Shown here: positions 9,901 to 18,624 of the stretch, piece by piece
Layout: each line of letters starts with the position of its first letter
Numbering within the stretch: the first letter of the stretch is position 1
DNA from: Polaromonas sp. CG_9.7
GTDB lineage: Bacteria > Pseudomonadota > Gammaproteobacteria > Burkholderiales > Burkholderiaceae_C
Direction of reading: 5' to 3'
Assembly (NCBI RefSeq): GCF_015752205.1
Contig: NZ_JADOVG010000001.1
Span: forward strand, 248,001 to 312,000
Length of the DNA stretch: 64,000 bases
The notes under the pieces: model-generated
The model's database searches: none
What the model was told of the DNA's origin: nothing
What the model saw: only the letters and a program-made list of their open reading frames with translations
Program-made: the position numbers and the translations under genes

Positions 9901-12199
9901 GCGGCGCATGCTCGACCAGCATCACATCACTGACAAAGCCGCAACGCGCAATGCTGCCTTCGAGCAGGTCGTGGCTGAGCACCGCTTCATCGGGAAGGCG
10001 ATGGTCCAGCACAGCATGCAGCGCCTTGACATGCAGCAGTCCTTTTCCGCTGAAGCTCCCGGTGCCGAACAGGTCTTGGTAAACATCGGAAACGCCGCTG
10101 CTGTAGGGGTCTATGCCGCCCTGGCCGGCAAACAGCCGGTGGTAGGCGGTGTCCTCAGATCGTCCAGGCAATGGCATGACCACGCGGGGCTGCAAGATGC
10201 CATAGCCGCTGACCACCCTGCGCAGGCGGGCATCCACTCGCGGCGCATTCAGCGGATGGGCGGCAATGGCAACCAGTTCTCGCAGCGCACCGGGTGGCAG
10301 GCCGGTGTCGCTGTCCAGCGTGACCACGTAGCGGATGCCATCGGCCAGTCGCAAAGGGGCTGTCAGCGGCAGGAAACCTTCCATGCTGCCGGTGGCCAAC
10401 AGGCGCATCAGCTGCTCAAGCTTGCCACGCTTGCGTTCCCAGCCAAGCCATTGCTGCTGGGTTTCGCACCAGCTGCGCGGCCGATGAATCAGCAAAAAGC
10501 GCGGCGCGCTGCCTGCCACTGCCGGGTAGCGCGCGTTCAGCGTTTCCAGCCGCTCAAGAGCGTCCTGCAGCAGCGCGGCGTCGCCAGGCAGGGTGGTTTC
10601 GGACGCATCGACCCAGTCGGTGAGCAATCCATACTGGGCCTGGTTTTCCCGATTGGCCAGCCAGTGAAACTCCAACTGGTTCAGCAGTTCCTCGTTTGCC
10701 TGTGTGGAGGTAAGCAGCGTTGGAATCACCACCAGCACCCGGTGTTCAGGCGGAATGCCGGACGCAAAACCCAGGCGTGGCAGCGGCTGGACCTTCAGCG
10801 ACTCGGCAATCAGGCGGTGCACAAAAGCCGAGGCAGCCTCGAAAGCCGGACTGGCCAGCAGCAGCAGCGCCACCAGTGTCTGCCAGCGGTGCCAGTCGGC
10901 TTGGTACGTGGCCAGCAGCACCATCACCGCCGTTGCCAGTGTGATGCAGCCGATGTACAGGCTCAGCCGCCACCGACGCCAGTTCAGGCGTTGCCGGGCG
11001 CGTTGCACCGGCATGTCCAGGTCGGCTTCAAGCCGGGCACGGCCATCGCCCATCAGCCAGAAGCCTGCCGTTCGTTCGGCGGCATCCGCCTCCAGACTGC
11101 CCGGCACCGACAGGGCCGCCTCCACCACCGCCTGGGCCACCGCATGCTCGGTCTTGAAGCTGTCGCGTGCCAGTTGTTCCATGGCCCGGGTGATTTGCTG
11201 GCGTGTGCTTTCGCTTTCGCCTGCAAAGCCAGGCAGTTGCTGCAGCACCTGCAGGGACCGGCTGACCGGCTCGATCAGCTCGACCCAGTCAATCTGGCCA
11301 ATCACGCGCAGGGTGGTGATGATGTTGCCAACGGTCAGGTTGGACGCCACCTGGGCGCTCTGGCTTTCCAGCATCAGCGCATGGCCGTCAGGGCAGTTCT
11401 TCTCGATCCAGCGCACCACGGCGGACGAATCACCTGAAATTTCGGTGGGCAGGCGTTGCCACAGCTGCGTCTGGTAGCTGCGCTGAACGCCGCGCTGGCG
11501 CATCAAATCGTTGACGGTGTCGAGGTCTGCCTCGTCCAGCGCTTGTCCGCTATCCCAGACCGCATGGGCAACTTCGCGCGCCAGTTTGCTGCGCGCGATG
11601 TCGTCCGCCATGCGGCGCAGGTTTTCCAGCAGCACGACGCGCAGCGTCGTTGGCAGGGCCCACAGTTCGCTCAGGCGCAATTCGCTGCAGGTTTGGTAGG
11701 CATTCAGGAAGGCAGTAAAGACTTCCGGATTCAACACGCTGTCGGTGTGCGCCACGTAAGCCCAGGCAATGCCGTACACACGCGGCAAACCACGCAGCGG
11801 CAGTGCGGCCAGTTTGGGCAGCCTCGCGTAGAAGCGGCGCGGTACGCCTTCGCGGATTTGCTGCAGTTGCGCTTCGATCAACGGAAAGTTATCCAGCAGC
11901 CATTCAGCCGCTGGTGTGGCGTAGTGGCCGCTGTGCGAGGTCAGCGCGACATAGTCGTAGGCAGCGCGAAGTGCCGCCAGATTTCCCTCCACGCGGGGGA
12001 AGAAGGGAGAGTGGCGCAGCGACTGCGCGTCGGTTTCGACAATCTGCGCTTGCGCCAAGCTGCAGCCGTGCTCTTCAAAACGTTGAATACCGAACAGTTC
12101 CGCCCGAATAGGGGGTTCAGCAGATCCTTCCTGCGACAGCAGGCGTTTTATGGCGTTGGGGCTGAGCGTTGTGAGCCGGTCCAGAACGGCAGGATTCAC
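3980..12199 (-). CDS. ndvB: Cyclic beta-1,2-glucan synthase (NdvB/ChvB-like)
   Basis: This is a 2739-residue inner-membrane enzyme of the NdvB/ChvB family, which polymerises UDP-glucose into beta-1,2-glucan and cyclises it for the periplasm. Membrane helices are visible near residues 410-460 (LYIGCITLATAVMVLLATY), 815-870 and 930-975. A family-84-type glycosyltransferase domain lies between them, with VTLDSDTGLPP near residue 628. The C-terminal half resembles GH94 phosphorylases, including GTGDWNDGMNRVG near residue 2415, which carries the family's acidic residue, and NGGQYSHAGVW. Family members are about 2800-2900 residues, so this one appears complete. The start is GTG, four bases after the stop of a small upstream gene. 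The stop codon lies inside a dispersed repeat. A non-cyclising glucan synthase or phosphorylase of the same superfamily is the main alternative. Confidence 0.9.
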   Translation of the reverse strand: MNPAVLDRLTTLSPNAIKRLLSQEGSAEPPIRAELFGIQRFEEHGCSLAQAQIVETDAQSLRHSPFFPRVEGNLAALRAAYDYVALTSHSGHYATPAAEWLLDNFPLIEAQLQQIREGVPRRFYARLPKLAALPLRGLPRVYGIAWAYVAHTDSVLNPEVFTAFLNAYQTCSELRLSELWALPTTLRVVLLENLRRMADDIARSKLAREVAHAVWDSGQALDEADLDTVNDLMRQRGVQRSYQTQLWQRLPTEISGDSSAVVRWIEKNCPDGHALMLESQSAQVASNLTVGNIITTLRVIGQIDWVELIEPVSRSLQVLQQLPGFAGESESTRQQITRAMEQLARDSFKTEHAVAQAVVEAALSVPGSLEADAAERTAGFWLMGDGRARLEADLDMPVQRARQRLNWRRWRLSLYIGCITLATAVMVLLATYQADWHRWQTLVALLLLASPAFEAASAFVHRLIAESLKVQPLPRLGFASGIPPEHRVLVVIPTLLTSTQANEELLNQLEFHWLANRENQAQYGLLTDWVDASETTLPGDAALLQDALERLETLNARYPAVAGSAPRFLLIHRPRSWCETQQQWLGWERKRGKLEQLMRLLATGSMEGFLPLTAPLRLADGIRYVVTLDSDTGLPPGALRELVAIAAHPLNAPRVDARLRRVVSGYGILQPRVVMPLPGRSEDTAYHRLFAGQGGIDPYSSGVSDVYQDLFGTGSFSGKGLLHVKALHAVLDHRLPDEAVLSHDLLEGSIARCGFVSDVMLVEHAPHHAGVAASRQHRWTRGDWQLLPLLWHARRYGIDALSVWKMLDNLRRSLVFPTSFALLAWVIFTDALPLGTVFLAVIAALLAGPLLGALAGLVPTHAGIAWRHFFKRGGIELRLTLGSAAWQFSQIPAQSVMLLDAVLRSVWRMCVSHRRLMEWTTAAQAQSASRKEFFVFVHQHAAASLLCAGLAMAAPWAAHPWVGIVLFLFWGASPIASWWASQPRPASTEHALSAGDKRYLMVLARDTWRFFERCVGPEDNHLPPDNLQMVPDPTVAHRTSPTNIGLYLLAVCCAREFGWITTHEVILRLQASLDSIDKLAKHNGHLFNWYDTQTLRVLMPAYVSSVDSGNLAGMLLAVGQACQQFAQQDKQQGTDSGQVQAQAQSHAALHSLASRCASLYEAMNFKGLYDPKRRLFHIGLRVDEQALDSSYYDLLASESRLASFLAIAKGDVPKRHWSALGRPFLSVRGTPGLASWSGSMFEYLMPSLLMHEPDEGLLQTMARSAIAAQREFGQQQFLPWGVSESAYFAQDHSLAYQYSPFGVPRLAMRRTPLTDRVVAPYATLLATLFEPAASAENLRRLEALGARGELGMFEALDFTASHQPEREAFSIVQTFMAHHQGMSLVALCNVLCLDAPRRWFCAEPQVAAHQSLLHERTPRQITETASPRQPPATNTPSSAPVFHSRDVNPVQIGWKPTHLLSNGRYNVALRASGAGVSRWQGRNISRWRDDLLRDSHGCFFYLNLGNNEGTGSLTAAPAPLPGWRYQARFMADRVQFDAHGKGLSTGISVVVSPEDDTELRTVQLHNTGRTERIVELVSCFEAVLADPRADEAHPAFSNLFVQTRWEPKWRALLLKRMPRLHGDPQMAVAHFLAEADAELLSVDCIADRKVFAGRHQPPHQPALGDQPMDADGNPINGLDPVASLRLTLRLAPGAVARLTFATAAAQTEDELIERIDKYLQPMHIVRATQMAATLAQVRLRDLTLTPEEHLAVQDLTTALMYSTPRINAVAGPLDQRQLWRFGISGDKPIVLVRIQASSGLPLVNALLRAQPWWTFGGLAVDLVVLNSEPNSYLMVLQRDILAMRDRLTQRVQDSFAKGSERLSSFHLLREPETSTAEKTALAGMARVVLTADGRALETQVAALRTGVWPAEQADLSGGTLLSNPSEIDPVNGLPALASVPQGIGQFDPANGEFWFDLQGGQSLPRPWVNVIANPDFGFQVSETGSGMTWAGNSRMHQLTPWSNDPVGDPAFEHWLLQDMDSGQVFPLAPSVIAGSDSRWRVRHGQGYSVFQGKQDGLQVETTFFADMQAAVKVVQVKVRLDGGLRRRLRAIAMVEWQMGDTRSRRRTLQTWKSPEQAAVMARQQETRDGYGGSTAFLVMAGAFGNVQWTCDRGEFFDALGRLLLPTHLAGQSGTGYDPCACLASEFSLAGQEERVISFILGHAVDGPEAERMAGGWTPQACIDALAGVKAAWSGLLGKVQVKTPDARFDALINHWLLYQTVVCRLWSKAGFYQAGGASGFRDQLQDSMALALADPARLRAQIVLSASRQFPEGDVQHWWHAPGGEGVRTHFSDDLLWLPYACSHYLQATGDASLLDESVAFIDGAPIPDGAEDAYYAPQTSEQSASVYEHCARTIDRSLAVGAHGLPLMGTGDWNDGMNRVGHEGRGQSVWLGWFLCSVVEGFAPVAQKRGDDARAQRWLEARTGWITALHDAGWDGAWFRRAFFDNGAPLGANANDECRIDLIAQAWAVLSGASTPAFTRSAMLALNNQLIDEKAGLLRLLDPPFRDSANNPGYIQAYPPGVRENGGQYSHAGVWALMAQALSGDAEGAWRSFEDLSPAHRSAHPERGAAYGLEPYVVAGDVYSAEPYVGRGGWSWYTGSAAWLYRAGLETLLGLAVQPGRLSLSPRLPSHWPEVELRLQLQGRDITVHWLREPAGVAPLVADRQLAWGEWTRLDTLPAKSVLLVRGSVAPALPDCYQ

Positions 12200-12203
12200 C
12201 TGC

Positions 12204-12449
12204 TCAAGCCATCGTCAGCAAACCCAGTGCCACCACCGCCAGGCTGCACAGTGTCAAGGCGGCGCCGGTTGTCACAAGCCGGGATGCCGTCAGGGCGTGC
12301 AGACTTTCAAGCCGGGTGCGCAAGATAAAAAATCGGCCCCTTGAGCGCTGGCAGTCCGTCATGTGCGAGGCAAGCGCCATGAAATCGCTGGACACTAACT
12401 CATTGCTCAATGAAATACGGTGTGCTGATCGTGCGTGTGTAGCGTTCAT
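12204..12449 (-). CDS. Small single-pass membrane protein upstream of ndvB
   Basis: This is an 81-residue protein that I do not recognise. The first 50 residues are polar, with several Arg and His. The C-terminal third (VTTGAALTLCSLAVVALGLL) is a clear membrane helix, so a tail-anchored or single-pass protein is predicted. It ends four bases before the GTG start of ndvB on the same strand, which suggests translational coupling and a role linked to glucan synthesis; that role is inference from position only. The start ATG at 12449 follows a 140-base gap to ppc that should hold the promoter. It could be a spurious frame, but the tight spacing and the hydrophobic segment favour a real gene. Confidence 0.55.
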   Translation of the reverse strand: MNATHARSAHRISLSNELVSSDFMALASHMTDCQRSRGRFFILRTRLESLHALTASRLVTTGAALTLCSLAVVALGLLTMA

Positions 12450-12589
12450 GGGTCAGGTCCTCTCGAAAGTTATAGCTCTAGACGCGGTGAAAACGCGAAA
12501 TTCGGCATAACTCAAATGCTAGGACGTGGCACTTTGCAATGCCATCAACGACAACTGTTAGGCATGTAGGACCGGGCCGATACTGCTTG

Positions 12590-15484
12590 TCAGCCTGTAT
12601 TTCGCAAACCAGCGGCAATGCCGTTGATGGAAATATGAATTCCGGTCTGGACCCGCTGGTCGGTCTGGCCGGCGCGGTAGCGGCGTACCAGTTCGACCTG
12701 CAAATGGTGCAGCGGATCGATATACGGAAAGCGGTGACGGATGGAGCGCTGCAGCGCCGCGTTGCCGGCCAGCCGCTGCCGGTCGCCGGTGATCAGCGTC
12801 AGCGCCTGGGCGGTGCGGTGCCATTCGCCGTCGATGGCGGAAAATATCTTTTTGCGTAGTTTTGCGTCGCCCACCAGATCGGCATAACGCGAGGCCAGCG
12901 CCAGGTCGCTCTTGGCCAGCACCATGTCCATGTTGCTCAACAAGGTGCGAAAGAAAGGCCACTGGCGGTACATTTTTTTCAGCAGCGCCAGCGCCTCTTT
13001 TCGGCTTTCCGGCGTGCCACCCTGGTCCAGGAACTGTTCGATGGCGCTGCCAAAGCCATACCAGCCGGGCAGGGTCAGCCGGCACTGGCCCCAGCTGAAA
13101 CCCCAGGGAATCGCCCGCAGGTCCTCGATCTGCTGGGACGGCTTGCGTGACGCCGGCCGCGAGCCGATATTGAGCTCGGCAATCTCGCGGATTGGCGTGG
13201 CGCTGAAAAAGTATTCGGTGAACCCGGGGGTTTCATACACCAGCGCCCGGTAAGCGGCCATGCTGGCCAGTGACAACTCGTCGGCGGCCTGCAAAAAGGC
13301 CTGCGTCGCCGGCTTGGTCGGTTGCAGCAAGGTAGCCTCCAGCGTCGCGGCGACCAGCGTTTCCAGGTTGCGCCGGCCGATTTCCGGGTTGGCGTATTTC
13401 GAACCGATGACCTCGCCTTGTTCGGTCAGGCGAATCTGGCCGCGCACGGTGCCGGGTGGCTGCGCCAGGATGGCTTCGTAGCTGGGGCCACCGCCCCGGC
13501 CAACGGTTCCACCCCGGCCATGAAACATGCGCAGCGTGATGCCGTGTGAAACGGCCAGCTGGTCGAACAGCTCGACCAGCGCGATTTCGGCCCGGTACAG
13601 CTCCCAGTTGCTGGTGAAGATGCCGCCGTCCTTATTGCTGTCGCTGTAGCCGAGCATGATGTCCTGCTCGGAGCCGCTGCGTTGCAGCAATGCGGCGACG
13701 CCCGGCAGCGCATAGAACTCGCGCATGATGGGCGCGGCATTGCGCAGGTCTTCGATGGTTTCGAACAGCGGCACCACGATCAGGTCGCAGCGCGACCCGG
13801 GCTTGTCCTGCGCATTCTCCAGCACGCCGTGCATCAGGCCGACTTCCTTTTGCAGCAGCAGCACTTCGAGCAGGTCGCTGGCCGTTTCGGCGTGGCTGAT
13901 GATGTAGTGGCGAATCGCTTCCTTGCCAAACCGGGCGCGCGCGCTCAGGGCGGCTTCGAAAATCGCCAGTTCGACGCGGGCCAGTTCCGAGTAAACATGG
14001 CCCAGCACGCGCAGTGGCCGGGCGTCGTTGAGCATTTTCAGCAGCAGCGTGCGCTTGGCCGCTTCATTCAGGCTGGCATAACCGGCATCGATGCGCGCCA
14101 CGGCCAGCAGTTCGGCAACCACTTCTTCATGCTTGTCAGAGCTTTGGCGCAAATCAACCGTGGCCAGGTGAAAGCCGAACACCTCAACGGCGCGGATCAG
14201 CGGATGCAGGCGCTGCGCCGTCAGTGCCTGGCCATGGTGGCTGACCAGCGAGGCCTGCAGCGTTCGCAGGTCGGCCAAAAACTCTTCGGCCGTGGCATAG
14301 GCATTCTGCGGCGCCACCGCATGGCGCGCTGCTTCGCCGCCCGTCAGCGCTTTCAGTGTGGCCGCCAGCCGGGCATAAACGCCGGTCAGCGCGCGCCGGT
14401 AGGGTTCGTCCTGGCGGTGCTCGCTGGTGTCGGGCGAACTTTGGGCCAGTTGCTGCATTTCAGCGCTGCACTCCACCAGAATGGCCGACATCGACAGCTC
14501 GCCGCCCAGCAGATGCACCTCGGTCAGGTAGTGGCGCAGCGCCACGTCGGCCTGGCGGCGCAGGGCATAGTTCAGTGTGTCGGCATTGACGTTCGGGTTG
14601 CCGTCGCGGTCGCCGCCAATCCACTGGCCCATGCGCAAAAAGCTGTGCACCGGCTGCATGCCCAGTTCGCGCTCCAGGCTGGCGTAGATCTTCGGAATCT
14701 CGCGCAGAAACGTCGCTTCGTAGTAGCTCAGCGCATTCTCGATTTCGTCGGCCACGGTCAGCTTGGACATGCGCAGCAGGCGGGTTTGCCACAGCTGCAT
14801 GACGCGGGCGCGCAGCTGCGCCTCGTTGGCGTCAAGCTCGCGCGGCGTGAGCGCATCCTTGGCGCTGCTGACGGCCAGCGCCATGGCCTTGATGCTGTCG
14901 CGCGCCGTCAGCAACTGGGCAATGCCGCGCTCGGCATCCAGGATGCTCTTGCGCTGCACCTCGGTCGGGTGGGCGGTCAGCACCGGCGAGACAAAGCTGC
15001 GCGCCAGCGTGTCCGAAATGGTCTTGGGGGCAATGCCGGCCCAGCGCAGCCGTGCCAGCGCCACGTCGATGCTGCCTTCCTGCGTGTCGCCGGCGCGCTC
15101 GTGGATGGCGCGGCGGCGGATATGGTGGCGGTCTTCGGCCAGGTTGGCCAGGTGGCTGAAGTAGGTAAATGCGCGAATCACGCTGACAGTCTGGTCACCG
15201 CTCAGGTCTTTCAGGAGGGTCTTGAGCGCCTTGTCGGCGTCTTGGTCGGCATCGCGCCGGAAGGCCACTGACAATGTGCGCACCTGCTCGATCAGCTCAT
15301 ACGCCGCCACGCCTTCCTGGTCGCGGATCACATCGCCCAGAATACGTCCCAGCAGGCGGATGTCCTCGACCAGCGGGCGCTCGTTGTTCCTGGCGCGTGC
15401 AGACGGCGTTGCAGGCTTGACGGTTTCAGCCACGGCGGCAGGGCTTTCGGGCTTGATCTTTTTTGTGCGTGCGGGAGTTGGCAT
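12590..15484 (-). CDS. ppc: Phosphoenolpyruvate carboxylase
   Basis: This enzyme (964 aa) carboxylates phosphoenolpyruvate with bicarbonate to oxaloacetate, refilling the TCA cycle. Its signatures are [15 protein letters not shown] near residue 166 (with the catalytic His), [10 protein letters not shown] in the middle, the substrate-binding loop [19 protein letters not shown] near 653, and the invariant C-terminal Asn-Thr-Gly (GLRNTG). The N-terminal 40 residues are a Lys/Ala/Pro-rich extension. The gene diverges from hemC across a 91-bp spacer that must contain both promoters. Length is normal (E. coli 883 aa plus the extension). No allosteric-site defect was noticed by eye. Confidence 0.97.
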   Translation of the reverse strand: MPTPARTKKIKPESPAAVAETVKPATPSARARNNERPLVEDIRLLGRILGDVIRDQEGVAAYELIEQVRTLSVAFRRDADQDADKALKTLLKDLSGDQTVSVIRAFTYFSHLANLAEDRHHIRRRAIHERAGDTQEGSIDVALARLRWAGIAPKTISDTLARSFVSPVLTAHPTEVQRKSILDAERGIAQLLTARDSIKAMALAVSSAKDALTPRELDANEAQLRARVMQLWQTRLLRMSKLTVADEIENALSYYEATFLREIPKIYASLERELGMQPVHSFLRMGQWIGGDRDGNPNVNADTLNYALRRQADVALRHYLTEVHLLGGELSMSAILVECSAEMQQLAQSSPDTSEHRQDEPYRRALTGVYARLAATLKALTGGEAARHAVAPQNAYATAEEFLADLRTLQASLVSHHGQALTAQRLHPLIRAVEVFGFHLATVDLRQSSDKHEEVVAELLAVARIDAGYASLNEAAKRTLLLKMLNDARPLRVLGHVYSELARVELAIFEAALSARARFGKEAIRHYIISHAETASDLLEVLLLQKEVGLMHGVLENAQDKPGSRCDLIVVPLFETIEDLRNAAPIMREFYALPGVAALLQRSGSEQDIMLGYSDSNKDGGIFTSNWELYRAEIALVELFDQLAVSHGITLRMFHGRGGTVGRGGGPSYEAILAQPPGTVRGQIRLTEQGEVIGSKYANPEIGRRNLETLVAATLEATLLQPTKPATQAFLQAADELSLASMAAYRALVYETPGFTEYFFSATPIREIAELNIGSRPASRKPSQQIEDLRAIPWGFSWGQCRLTLPGWYGFGSAIEQFLDQGGTPESRKEALALLKKMYRQWPFFRTLLSNMDMVLAKSDLALASRYADLVGDAKLRKKIFSAIDGEWHRTAQALTLITGDRQRLAGNAALQRSIRHRFPYIDPLHHLQVELVRRYRAGQTDQRVQTGIHISINGIAAGLRNTG

Positions 15485-15575
15485 TCTGGCCCTTTGCGTC
15501 TGGTGGCGAATGAAATGAGGAGAAAACCGCCCATGCTAGCATTCACTCCCTCTATAGATTACCAACAGGTTACCA

Positions 15576-16574
15576 GTGGCAGCAGCGCTTCAAACTCCCC
15601 AAAAACCGCTCAAAGTGGTCATTGCCACGCGCGAAAGCCGCCTCGCCTTGTGGCAGGCCGAGCATGTCAAGGCGCTGCTGAAATCGCGCCTGGGCTGGCA
15701 GGTCGAACTGCTGGGCATGACCACTTTGGGCGACCAGATCCTTGACCGCTCGCTCAGCAAGATCGGCGGCAAGGGCTTGTTTGTGAAAGAGCTGGAAGTC
15801 GCGCTGGCCGAAGGCCGGGCTGACCTGGCGGTGCATTCGCTGAAGGACGTGCCCATGGACCTGCCTGACGGCTTCACGCTGGCCTGTGTCCTGGCGCGCG
15901 AAGACCCGCACGATGCGTTTGTCTCCAACCACTTTGCCTCGCTGGCCGAACTGCCGCACGGCGCCGTCGTCGGAACGTCGAGCCTGCGCCGGCTGGTGCT
16001 GCTCAAGTCACTTCGGCCCGACCTTGTCATCCAGCCACTGCGCGGCAACCTGGACACCCGGCTGCGCAAGCTCGACGAAGGCCAGTACGACGGCATCGTG
16101 CTGGCCGCCGCCGGCCTCAAGCGGCTGAAGCTGGAATCGCGCATTCGCCACACCTTTGTTCCCGACGACATGCTGCCCGCAGCAGGGCAGGGCGCACTGG
16201 GCATTGAAGTGCGGGCCGACCGGGCCGATCTGATCAATGCTCTTGCCACACTGGCGCACCAGCCGACCTGGCTGGCGGTCACGGCCGAACGAACCGTTTC
16301 GCGTTCCATGGGCGGCAGTTGCTCGATGCCGCTGGCCGCTTTTGTCACCGCCGGCAGCGACGGTGCGCTGCGCCTCGACGCCGCCTGGGGCGAGCCAGCC
16401 ACGGCTGATGCACTGTCGGGTTCCCATCAACCCGCACCCGCGCCGCTGGTGCATGCCCGGCAAAGCGCTGTCGTGCAGACCTTTGCCGAAGCCGAGGCGC
16501 TCGGTGAAGCCGTTGCATCGCAACTTCGCGCTGGTGGAGCGGTCTGGGCCGGCAACACGCCACTGCCAGCCTGA
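15576..16574 (+). CDS. hemC: Porphobilinogen deaminase (hydroxymethylbilane synthase)
   Basis: HemC (332 aa) joins four porphobilinogen molecules into hydroxymethylbilane in haem synthesis. [19 protein letters not shown] opens the fold, followed by [20 protein letters not shown] and the [11 protein letters not shown] motif containing the catalytic aspartate. The dipyrromethane cofactor attaches at Cys249 in [12 protein letters not shown]. The start is GTG; CAACAGG just upstream can serve as the ribosome site. The gene leads the hemC-hemD-hemX-hemY operon, and hemD begins 13 bases after its stop. Family length is about 310-320, so the N-terminal 15 residues may be a small extension. Confidence 0.97.
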   Translation: MAAALQTPQKPLKVVIATRESRLALWQAEHVKALLKSRLGWQVELLGMTTLGDQILDRSLSKIGGKGLFVKELEVALAEGRADLAVHSLKDVPMDLPDGFTLACVLAREDPHDAFVSNHFASLAELPHGAVVGTSSLRRLVLLKSLRPDLVIQPLRGNLDTRLRKLDEGQYDGIVLAAAGLKRLKLESRIRHTFVPDDMLPAAGQGALGIEVRADRADLINALATLAHQPTWLAVTAERTVSRSMGGSCSMPLAAFVTAGSDGALRLDAAWGEPATADALSGSHQPAPAPLVHARQSAVVQTFAEAEALGEAVASQLRAGGAVWAGNTPLPA

Positions 16575-16587
16575 GCGGCATCACTGC

Positions 16588-17451
16588 ATGACAACTGCCC
16601 GCATCATCGTCACCCGGCCCGAACCCGACGCCGGCTTGTGGGTGCAGCAACTGGCGCAGGAAGGCATTCCCGCCGAGGCCTTGGCGCTGATTGACATTGC
16701 AGCTCTTACAGGCGCCACGCATGCGCAAGCGCTAGACCACGCTTGGCAGGCACTCAGCGATTACGCCGCCTGCATGTTCGTCAGCGGCCATGCCGTCAAT
16801 CATTTTTTCAAGCAAAAAAGGCACTTTGCGCATGCTGCACAAGCGCAAGCAGCTATTAATAACGTAGCAGATGGCGATTCTTTGGCAATCCCTCCCTACA
16901 TGCGTTTCATGGCGCCCGGCCCTGGCACCGTGGCCGCGCTGCGGGCTGCTGGCGTGCCTGCAGCGCAAATCGATGCGCCGGCAGCCGATGCGCGCCAGTT
17001 CGATTCCGAGTCGCTGTGGCAAACCATCGGCACGCGCGACTGGAAGGGCCGCAAAGTGCTGATCGTTCGCGGCCAGAGCGCTGGCGCAGAAGGCGCGAGT
17101 TCCGGGCGCGACTGGATTTCCCGCCAGTGGCAGGATGCCGGCGCCAGTGTCGATTTTGTCGGCGTGTACCAGCGCCGTGCACCAGTGCTGACCGATGCAC
17201 AGATTGTGCGTGTGCGCCAGGCCAGCGCCGATGGCTCGGTCTGGCTGTTCAGCAGCTCCGAAGCCGTCGGTCATCTGCTCCAGCTGGCCGGTTTGCAAGG
17301 TATGGACTGGTGCCGTGCCCGCGCCATAGCCACCCATCCCCGCATCGCCCAGGCCGTGCGTGCCGCTGGTTGGGGTGTTGTTGTGGAGTCACGCCCGGCG
17401 CTTCAGGACATCCGGCAGACGCTTGGCTCGATAGAATTGCTGCATCCATGA
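16588..17451 (+). CDS. hemD: Uroporphyrinogen-III synthase
   Basis: HemD (287 aa) cyclises hydroxymethylbilane to uroporphyrinogen III, inverting ring D. The N-terminus IIVTRPEPDAGLWVQQL and the later segments FMAPGPGTVAALRAAGVP and WLFSSSEAVGHLLQLAGL are characteristic. The usual length is about 250-265. The excess comes largely from an Ala/Gln/Asn-rich insertion at about residues 76-97, encoded by a dispersed repeat (16815-16867) inserted in frame between the FVSGHAVNHFF strand and the PPYMRFMAPG strand. The ATG at 16588 was chosen because the family N-terminus begins there. The last four bases overlap the next gene (ATGA). Confidence 0.95.
   Translation: MTTARIIVTRPEPDAGLWVQQLAQEGIPAEALALIDIAALTGATHAQALDHAWQALSDYAACMFVSGHAVNHFFKQKRHFAHAAQAQAAINNVADGDSLAIPPYMRFMAPGPGTVAALRAAGVPAAQIDAPAADARQFDSESLWQTIGTRDWKGRKVLIVRGQSAGAEGASSGRDWISRQWQDAGASVDFVGVYQRRAPVLTDAQIVRVRQASADGSVWLFSSSEAVGHLLQLAGLQGMDWCRARAIATHPRIAQAVRAAGWGVVVESRPALQDIRQTLGSIELLHP
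16815..16867 (+). repeat. Dispersed repeat, copy 2, inside hemD
   Basis: This copy has TTGCGCATGCTGCACAAGC followed by GCAAGCAGCTATTAAT. It shares TTGCGCATGC, CTGCACAAGC and AGCTAT with copy 50423-50470 and GCGCAAGCAGCTAT with copy 53480-53545. It lies wholly within the hemD frame and codes for a low-complexity HAAQAQAAINN stretch. Confidence 0.7.
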
Positions 17452-18593
17452 GTGACAGTCCTCCAGCCTTGCCCCCGTTGAACCACCCGCCACCTGCCGG
17501 AGAGCCGGTGCCGGAGCGTGGCGTGCCTTCCGCCGCCCCGGCGCTGGATGCGTGGCTGGTGCCGCGCAGCTGGGCGTTGGGCGTTGCGGCCCTGGCAGCC
17601 GCCGGCCTGCTGGGCAGTGCATCACTGTGGCAAAAGCTGGGCTCCATCCAGGAGGAACTTGCGCGGCGCACGACCGACACCAGCGCGCAGTCCATCGAAG
17701 CACGCACTCTGGCGCAGGATGCACAGGACAGTACCAAAGCGCAGGCGGTGCGCCTGGCCCTGCTGGAAACCCGGCTGAGCGAAGTCAGTCTGCAGCGCAG
17801 TCAGATCGAAGAACTGATGCAGAGCCTGTCGCGCTCGCGTGACGAGAATCTGGTCGTCGATGTCGAATCCGACCTGCGCCTGGCCCAGCAGCGCGCCTTG
17901 CTGACCGGCAGCGCCGAGCCTTTGCTGGCCGCGCTGAAATCGGCCGAAACCCGACTGACACGCGCTGCGCAGCCGCGCCTCAATCCGCTGCAGCGCGCCG
18001 TTACCCGTGACATCGAGCGCGTCAAGAGCGCCAACATTGCCGATGTACCGGCGCTCATGCTCAAGCTGGACGAATTGGCCCGGCTGGTGGACGAACTGCC
18101 GGTTGTCAACGAAGTGGCCAACAACAGCATTCCGCGTCCGGTCGAAGTCGTGGCGGCCAAGCCCATAGGCGATCCCCCGGATGCCGGCAAGACGTCCTGG
18201 CTGCCAGGTGTTGACACGCTCGCGCTGCGTGCCTGGTCGAGCCGGGTGGCGGGCAGCCTGTGGCTGGAAGCCAGCCAGCTGCTGCGGGTGAGCCGCATCG
18301 ACCAGCCCGAAGCCGCCCTGCTGGCGCCAGAGCAGGCCTTTTTTCTGCGCGAAAACCTCAAGCTGCGGCTGCTCAATGCGCGCCTGGCGCTGCTATCGCG
18401 TCAAACTGATGCCGCGCGCGCCGACCTGATCAATGCCGGCAACTGGCTGGGCAAATATTTTGACCCTTCAGCGCGCAAGACCCAGGCTGCCCGCCAGTTG
18501 CTGGTGCAGGTGCAGGGCCAGCTCAAGAACACGGATCTGCCCCGGCTCGACGAAACCCTGGCCGCGCTCGCCACTGCGGCCGCCGGCCGTTAA
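17448..18593 (+). CDS. hemX: HemX-like membrane protein (uroporphyrinogen-III C-methyltransferase-related annotation)
   Basis: This 381-residue protein has a Pro-rich cytoplasmic N-terminus of about 40 residues. One membrane helix follows (SWALGVAALAAAGLLGSASLW), then a long periplasmic part that starts as a coiled coil (about 65-130). This layout, and the position right after hemD and before hemY, is that of proteobacterial HemX. HemX is often labelled a uroporphyrinogen methyltransferase but has no methyltransferase motifs, and none are visible here. Its biochemical role is not established; scaffolding or tetrapyrrole regulation has been suggested for the family. The ATG overlaps the hemD stop by four bases, indicating coupling. 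Confidence 0.85.
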   Translation: MSDSPPALPPLNHPPPAGEPVPERGVPSAAPALDAWLVPRSWALGVAALAAAGLLGSASLWQKLGSIQEELARRTTDTSAQSIEARTLAQDAQDSTKAQAVRLALLETRLSEVSLQRSQIEELMQSLSRSRDENLVVDVESDLRLAQQRALLTGSAEPLLAALKSAETRLTRAAQPRLNPLQRAVTRDIERVKSANIADVPALMLKLDELARLVDELPVVNEVANNSIPRPVEVVAAKPIGDPPDAGKTSWLPGVDTLALRAWSSRVAGSLWLEASQLLRVSRIDQPEAALLAPEQAFFLRENLKLRLLNARLALLSRQTDAARADLINAGNWLGKYFDPSARKTQAARQLLVQVQGQLKNTDLPRLDETLAALATAAAGR

Positions 18594-18624
18594 GCGTCAC
18601 ACACAGGCCAGGTCAGACCACACC

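Noticed and set aside
9896..11437. A 513-residue frame opposite ndvB, and similar long frames opposite cheA, ppc and lysS
   Set aside because: All lie fully antisense to well-supported genes and have His/Gln/Arg-rich shadow composition.
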